64,000 bases of DNA from NCBI GenBank assembly GCA_024734495.1, contig JALMQS010000102.1, positions 7,284,095 to 7,348,094 on the forward strand. The letters run 5' to 3'. This document shows positions 53,690 to 61,300 of this stretch, piece by piece. Below the pieces are notes generated by a model that saw nothing but the letters and a program-made list of their open reading frames with translations, searched no databases and was not told the DNA's origin. The number at the start of each line of letters is the position of its first letter. Position 1 is the first letter of the stretch. The stretch is from Forficula auricularia. Taxonomy: Eukaryota > Arthropoda > Insecta > Dermaptera > Forficulidae. The translations under genes were made by a program, and so were the position numbers.

Positions 53690-54085
53690 GCCAGGTTGTA
53701 TGGTAAAGTCAAGTGGATGGCCACATCAGAACACGTCAGCTTATTTTTTTTTTAATCTAAGTGTTATTTATAAAAAATAACTCACCGAATTTGCGAAGGT
53801 TTTTTTATTTCTTATTCTTGAAGGTATAATTAATTATTTTTGAAGATATGATAATTTTCAATCTTCCCTTAATGAAGGATAAATAGATGTGATTCTGTTC
53901 TCAACTATAAGTATTAATAAATTATTTGATTGATTATATAGGATTATTTTTCAATAATTTAAAATAGATCAAGGATTTCTTAAAATTTCTATTTAAATAT
54001 AAATTAAATCCTAAAGGATTATTACAATTTTTGCTAGTTTAATAAAAGAGTAGATATTAGGTAAGAATAAAATAAATTGAGTTTA
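53690..54085. repeat. RepA terminal piece with a shared 3' flank
   Basis: GTGAGGGGCCAGGTTGTATG...CACGTCAGCTTATT is a RepA end. The following 330 bp (GCGAAGGTTTTTTTATTTCT, CTTCCCTTAATGAAGGATAA, AGATCAAGGATTTCTTAAAA) are found again at 61795-62175 in ZRSR2 intron 5. The repeat unit is thus longer than RepA alone. Confidence 0.65.
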
Positions 54086-54089
54086 AACA

Positions 54090-54750
54090 TGTAGTTCCAT
54101 GAAAAAAGTGGTTTTTTTTCTTTCTTTTTTTCGAAATATCTCAAAAACGGTAGAAGTGTTTTGACTAAAAAAATTGACCGAAACCATGGCATTTTGGTCT
54201 ACAAAAAAGCTTTAATAAGTAAACACAGAAAAAATTATATTTTTCGAGATAATAATTGTTTTGTCAAAATGTCTATTAGTTAGTCAGGTTGTCTATTACC
54301 AAATTTTTGTGGACGTGCTAGCTCAAAAACTCGTGGGAATATCGAAACCAAATTTCACAAGTACTTTTGGTCGATTGAGATTAAGTGCTGATTAGATTTT
54401 GGTGCATATCGATCCAAAATTAAGGGTGGTGGAAGGGGGGGTGTTAAAAATTAAAAATCCAGGCCATTTGAGCAAACTCATCCAAATTTTGGAAACATAA
54501 TCAGTGAACCCCCAGAAGTCTAAAAATGCAAAAACTAACCGCCAAAATGGGGGAGGGGGGGGGCTCAAAAAATGAAAATCTAAGCTCTTCTACCAAACTC
54601 AACCAAATTTTGTATACATAGTCAGTGGGCCCACAGTAATCTAAAAATGCATGATTATAAATAATTTTATTAAATATTAAATATAAGTGAGGGACCAGGT
54701 TGTATGGTAAAGTCAAGTGGATGGGCACATCAGAATACGTCAGCTTATTT
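54090..54750. repeat. RepA copy, reverse orientation
   Basis: From CATGTAGTTCCATGAAAAAA through AACCATGGCATTTTGGTCTA and TTTTGTCAAAATGTCTATTA, then two RepH units, to GGTTGTATGGTAAAGTCAAG at about 54710. Confidence 0.75.
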
Positions 54751-54989
54751 AAGACGTAAATGCTTCTAAAGAACAAAAATAATTTTTCATATGTTACTGT
54801 ATATTATTTGATTTAGTTTTAAATTGATAAAAATATAATAATAGTAAGAAAGATAATGTAATAAACAACTAGATTATTTATAAGTTAGAATATATATATA
54901 TATATATATATAATTAAAAAAATATAATGTATATTATACATCTTTATTTTACGGCTATCAGTCAAAAATTTCAAGTTAAAACATAAAAT

Positions 54990-55309
54990 AGAAACATAAT
55001 TCAATTGGTTTGAAATAAGCGGCAATTGTGCCGACAACTTTCATCTGATTGGCCAGGAGTTAGTATGTTCAATTTGGGTAGCTCTAAGTGCTGCCACTGT
55101 TGGCGAAAATGTGAATTTATTTTGAATATGAAACTAGTTTGTAAACATGAAATTGAAAAATATAACCTTAATTTAAAAATTACTAATAAATCATTTGTTA
55201 TAAAATTTTAATAATATAAAGTAAACTATTATAATAAAAATTTATATTAAATCTACATTCAAGTATATTTTTTATATGATCTTATATTAGATAGTTAATC
55301 AACATTCGG
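54990..55309 (+). promoter_or_regulatory. ZRSR2: Likely promoter and 5' UTR region of ZRSR2
   Basis: This is the only non-repeat stretch before the gene and is richer in GC around 55015-55120. Two inverted CCAAT boxes (ATTGG at 55004-55008 and 55048-55052) lie 250-300 bp before the start codon. No TATA box is obvious. Transcription start and any non-coding exon cannot be set from sequence alone. Confidence 0.35.
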
Positions 55310-55317
55310 ATGGGAAG
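55310..55317 (+). CDS. ZRSR2: ZRSR2 coding exon 1 (start codon)
   Basis: ATGGGAAG followed by the donor GTTAGT. Only eight coding bases are present, but the split codon AG|A gives Arg, and the joined MGRHKKW runs into the conserved start. Intron 1 is 67 bp (55318-55384). An upstream non-coding exon is possible. Confidence 0.7.
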
Positions 55318-58300
55318 GTTAGTATTTATTTGTTTATACATTTTTATTCAATATTATTTAAACTAAATAATTGTGTAATTTTAGACATAAAAAATGGCGA
55401 TCTGAAGTGAAGAAAGTCAGAAGAAAAAGAATTCGAACTCAATTAGCTATCCAAAGAGATGAAGGTAAGTTCGCTCACACATAATGTCAAAGACTGACAT
55501 ATCACCGGGTTTTGGCCAAAATGTTCTTCTTTAGGGTTCTATACAAAATAAAATGGAACTCGATTACTCTATCTACAATGTCTGTCTCAATCCCCGACTG
55601 TCAGAGCTTCTAGCTCGTAAACTAAATAGATACACAACTGAAATTAACAAGTAAATAAATAAATAATATAATACATTTTTACTATGACATTTGTTCTGAA
55701 CCTTTATTTGATCATGTCCCGCCAAAGCGAAATGTTGGTTTGAAAGGAAAGGAGGAAGGATTCCAATAAATTACACCTTATTTGGATATGTGTTAATTTC
55801 TTTCCTCACTACCCCTGGGCTGCCTTCCATTACTTTCAATTTTATTTGTTATTTCCCATGGGTTCAATTACCAGATTGGATATAGCAAAACAGCCAAATG
55901 AATTTATCTGTATCCAATCGGGTAATTGAACCCAATTGAAATAACTGATAAAATATCTCTAATTAAAAGACTGATGATGATTGTCAAATCTTTGAAACTA
56001 TACTCTCTAACAAATAAAATATATAAATATTTCATTAATTCTCGTTAATACGTTAATTATTCTTTGATATATTAATGAGAAGATTATAAATTTATTTAAC
56101 TTCATTATTTCAAGTTAGAAATATATAAATTCGGATATTATTTTCACTTAATATTTGACAAAAATCACCTGCATTCGATTCGCGATCGAATCAAATACAG
56201 AAAACTTATGATTATAATGTATATGTTTATTTGCTTCAAGGAGGGGACAACCACATTGATTTCCCTTTATGTCTCTGAATTGTCCAACTTACATTAAGCT
56301 CTTGCAAGGGCGGATCCAGAAATTTTTTATGGGGAATAACAGAATATATCAATATTTTTAATGTATTTTAGTAGGAAATTTACGCTTACATTCTAAAGAA
56401 ATATTACACTTATACTAGCGGCGGTACCACACTTTCATTTTAGGGGATTATGTACCGGTACCCCCCTCCCGGGGGGGGGGGGGGGTATTTTGGAGTTCAT
56501 AAGTAGTTTTTAGAGGCGATTTTGACCGAGGGTATGAAGAAGGGGAAAATATACAGGTTTACCTACCTATTAAATGTATATTATAATATACTTGGACTTT
56601 AGTTCACTAATTGAGTTCTTAATATATAATAAATTCGTTGAGACTACTAATGTAAAATAGATATTTTTTAAAATTAAAAAAATGTTTAGTTACAGCTTCT
56701 TTAGTCGAGACAAATTACGATTTTAACAGGAAATAATTCCTGGTAAAGATTGTATTGCTAGTATACTCTCTAACAAATAAAATATATAAATACATATCTA
56801 TATTCGTTATATATATATATAATTAACGAGAATCAATTCTCGTTAATACGTTAATTATTCTTTGATATATTAATGAGAAAATTATAAATTTATTTAACTT
56901 CATTATTTCAAGTTAGAAATATATAAATTCGGATATTATTCAGTTGTTTCATGTCCATTTTTTATTTAAATAAAAAATTAATAGGTTTTTTGGACAATTT
57001 TATATTTTATTAACGTATTTTATTAATTTTTGCACAACGTTTCGTCCGTTTCCGGACTTTATCAAGTGCTCAATCAGTTAACACATTAAACGTCTATAAA
57101 ATAGTGAGACCATCAAGAAAACAATCAGTGTACTATAATATTAGCCAACACATATATTCAACGAGCAATCAATTGAAAACTTAGATCATATATATGGCTC
57201 GTGTCAACCATCTAATAATAATTATTATTATTATTATTATAATATTATTCGGATATTATTTTCACTTAATATTTGACAAAAATCACCTGCATTCGATTCG
57301 CGATCGAATCAAATACAGGAAACTTATGATTATAATGTATATGTTTATTTGCTTTAAGGAGAGGACAACCACATTGATTTCCCTTTATGTCTCTGAATTG
57401 TCCAACTTATATTAAGCTCTTGTTTATTCTATGTTTTGTTGTTGAAAATGTTAAAAGACTAGAAATAATTCTTAATCATTTAAATAAAATATTTTATATC
57501 TTGATTATTTTAAATTTAGCACAAGCACGACGTGAATTATCTCCAACCTACCAGGTGTGGATCAACGAACAGGCCAAATTAGATTTAATAGAAGAGCAAG
57601 AGGAAGAACGTTTAAGAATTGAACGGCATATGAAATATTTAATAGTTGAAGCTGAAGCACAGAAACGTTGGTTAGAGTTGCAGGAGAAACTTAAACGAGC
57701 TCAAAAGGATAAGGAAGAGCAAGAGGTATATAATATTTTCACTTTTACTTAGTAAAGATTCCTGGTAATCGTCTCTCACTTAACATATAATTAGATGAGG
57801 AGAGAGGGTAATGTTTAAAAAGCCAAGTACATTTCCATTTTTTGCAAAGATAAAAATATATTCTTCTTTCTCAAATGTGTTAATGTGTTCTGTCTGATTT
57901 TCATTAACAAATTATAAAAAAACTTAAGGACGTTCCCTATAGCTCAGATTCAGTTCACTCACCTACTCTCACATGCGCAGTAAGGCAAAAATAATTTCAC
58001 TGCGTCGTTTCTCAGATCTGGCATCATTGCATTCTTCTGACACCTGTTGATTGTTTATCGTTCTAATGTTTTGAAAAACTTTTAAGTTTATTTATTTATT
58101 TTGGAGATTTCTGGCAGGTAAAAATGAAACCCTTTCGATGGAAAGTCATTCGAATAACTAGAAAAAAAGACATTATAACGAAAGTCTTTTTTTTTTTATT
58201 TTTATTTAATGTCACCGGGAACAAAGCCCATTTAGACAGCACATAAGTAAAGTGTTAGTAGGGTTAGTGAGGGAGCCGAGTTTTTAGCCGGTAGAAATTT

Positions 58301-61300
58301 TTATTTGCCAACCAGGATCGAACCCCTGCCTTCCACTCACTCCAACATCGTCATAATCGATCGATGCCGAAGCTAGGCCAGTGCGTTAACCGACTGCGCT
58401 AACCCGACTCCGAACGAAAGTCTTAGATTTAAAAAAAAAAAATCAAAAATTCGCCAAAGATAAAACAAAAAAAAAAAAAGTATCAACGGCTAAGAATAAA
58501 TTATATATTGCTATATTTTATGTTAAAAATAAATGAGTTTATGAAAATTCTATTACAAATTAAAATGAATAAATATTTATACATATGTATTAATACACTA
58601 CTACTTATTTGTATTGAGCATTAATAATTGTTTTATTTGTTATAACGATTGTCTTTTCATTTACACTGACCCAAAGTTAGCTTATATCTCAGATCTACCC
58701 ACATGTTCCAGGGCAGTGCGACGTTGCCAAGTCGCCATCTGCCACTTGTCATGCCAGGAGAGAAAGAATGAAAAACCATCAAAATACTTAACATTTTTTC
58801 ATTTTTCAGACAAAACGAATACCCCTTGCTACTATTATTTTATCAGGAAAATAATTGTTATATCTTCAGTTAATGATTATCAGTTTTTCAAAATAATTTC
58901 AAGAAAATTACGATTGTTATTTAATGAAACAGTCGCTTTAACATCAATCGGGATAGGGTTTGTGTGTTAAATATGCAAATTTCAATGGTCAATATCTACA
59001 AATTTAGTGCCGCTAGGACTATCGAAAAAAATTTCTACGTATAAAGGACACTTATAAATATGTGTATTCAAAGTTTTAAAGAATGGCAAGGAAGTCGATT
59101 TATTAGGGAACGTCCTTAAATCAAATTCTGCTAATCTCAGCATAACGAACTTTTAATAAAATTGACTTCCTTTAATCTATTCGAATGTTTTATTATCTCA
59201 TCCTAATATAATTTATGTCAGTAATCTAATTAATAATTTCCTCCCTAATAGTCATGGTTATTTATTTTTGCTAGTCGAATTGAGAATGAAGTCGAACTCC
59301 CCAATTGCCTATAAAGGCTCGCGAATATTTAACTAGTATTAAAATAAGTTTTGTTCGGCTTGGAATTGATAGATATAAAAAATTTTATAATGTTTTTTTG
59401 GCATTGTCAAAGGAGACAGAAAGTAATTATGTTTTGAACTACTTTCATTGACTTTTTGTTACCCTGAAGAAGGAGAGAATAAATCTCCGAAACGTCGGTT
59501 TAACAAATAAATGTAAAATAATAAAACCTCTATATTCTTATTTTTTTACAACCACCGTGGACTGCTTTCATCAACATCCAATTGCAATTCTATATAGTTT
59601 ATTTTATAATTTATTTTTTTTCGTAGAAAATAGTTGGATCGAAAAAATTTTGAAAATAATTTTTGTTTTTATTATTGAGGGTTTTTTCATAATACATCGA
59701 ATTATCATTAAACAAATAAATACAAACACGTCCATATCTATAGTAATTTATTTTTTTATCATAGAAACCATTTCGACAGCTTTGCCTGAAATTTGGCCAA
59801 ATACTATTTTCATTTTTATTTATTTCAGATACGTATAAGAGAGGAATGGAGAGCAATAGAAGAAAAAGCTCGTAAAAGAAAAGAAGAAAAACAAAATGAA
59901 GAACAAGTGAAACGCAAGAAAGAGGTATTTTTTTTAAATTTCTAATTTATTTCTTATTTGAAATAAAACATGTTTTTTTTTCTAGGATGAATTATTAATT
60001 GAAATTGATAACTTTATAGCTAATGGAGGCACAACTCCATTATCGCTTCTCGGATGCACAGGACAACGTCCTTTATCAGAAGAATGTCCTTTTTATGCAA
60101 AAACAGGCGCCTGTCGATTTGGTGAACGATGTAGTCGAAATCATGTTATTCCTGGAATATCTACTATCATAATGATTCCTGGTTTTTATAGGTAATATTT
60201 TTGATATTGACAAATTGAAAGCAGCAATTCACTTAGGCTACGGCGCTTAGCGACTAGTGACAAGGCGACTCCCCTGGTTAGTCACCCAAGAAAACGAACA
60301 GTAAAACATATGAGAACGGCCACACTATCACCTGGTTACATAGTAACTCACCAGGGTAGTCACCTTCCAAACGAACTCGTCTGTTCTTTCATCTAGTGAC
60401 AGGGTGACAACCAAGGGCGGATCCAGGGGGGGGGGGCGGAGGGAGCGACCGCCCCCCCCATAGAGGCCCATGCCTGGCAAAAAAATTTGTAAAAAAAAAC
60501 ATTTATTTTTTTAAAAAATTTTAAAATTGAAAATAAAGTTCTACGTGTGTGGTGTGTGTGTGTGTGGGGCGTCTCTGACCCCCCCGCCCCCCCCCGCTTG
60601 GACAATTCGATCGCGACACACTTTCGAGATAAAAAGTAGATCTTATATACATCGGGAACCTTATATACATTCACCCCCCCCCCCCATAAAAAATTCCTGG
60701 ATCCGCCCTTGGTGACAACTGCATTGTATATATATAATGATATTGATACAAGAAGAAGTTGCACCAAGAAGGTACAACCTCTGAAGTCCGTGGTGGACCC
60801 TTGTAACGTGAAGATAAGGGGAGATTTAGGGATTGGGTAGCAGTGAAGGTATCTGTGGATGCTGGTCTTGAAAGATTGAAAGTTATAAGTAGCTGGAAAT
60901 ACGGACGGAGGAAGAGAGTTCCAGTCTCTAGATGTCATAGGGATAAATGAATTGGCGAATGCGTTTGTTCGATTAGTATCTAGTTTAAGCGCGTAGGGGT
61001 GTTGAATTTTAGAAAATCGTATATTTCGCGCAAATGAAGCCTTTGGTGGGATTATCGATTTTATTTCGTCAGAACAAAAGCCATGGTAATATCTATAAAA
61101 AAGGGAAAGGGCGGAGACAGATCTACGATGGGCTAGGGAGTCGAGAGTGTCAGTTAATGTAGGATCGCCTATCAGTCTGATAGCTCGCCTCTGAATTGCA
61201 TCTAGGGTATTAAGAGAATACTTGGAGGCTCCTCTCCACAAATGCGAGCAATATTCAAGACAGGGGCGAATTTGACCCTTGTATAATATAAGGAGTTGAG

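Larger units (their letters stand above)
56008..57421. repeat. Segmental duplication of RepD inside ZRSR2 intron 2
   Basis: Copy A (about 55988-56308) and copy B (about 56763-57421) share ACTCTCTAACAAATAAAATA, TCTCGTTAATACGTTAATTA, the GATTCGCGATCGAATC palindrome, and GGACAACCACATTGATTTCC through to CATTAAGCTCTTG. They are nearly identical. Copy B is interrupted by a 305-bp insertion (56942-57246). Confidence 0.8.

Noticed and set aside
57387..57519. N-terminal part of the open frame that leads into ZRSR2 exon 3 as coding
   Set aside because: It lies before a good acceptor (TTAAATTTAG), is AT-rich, belongs to the RepD duplication, and exon 2 joins in phase at 57520.
58614..58970. 118-codon frame inside the TTAA-flanked element
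   Set aside because: No similarity I recognise, an interior AT-rich context, and no transposase motif.
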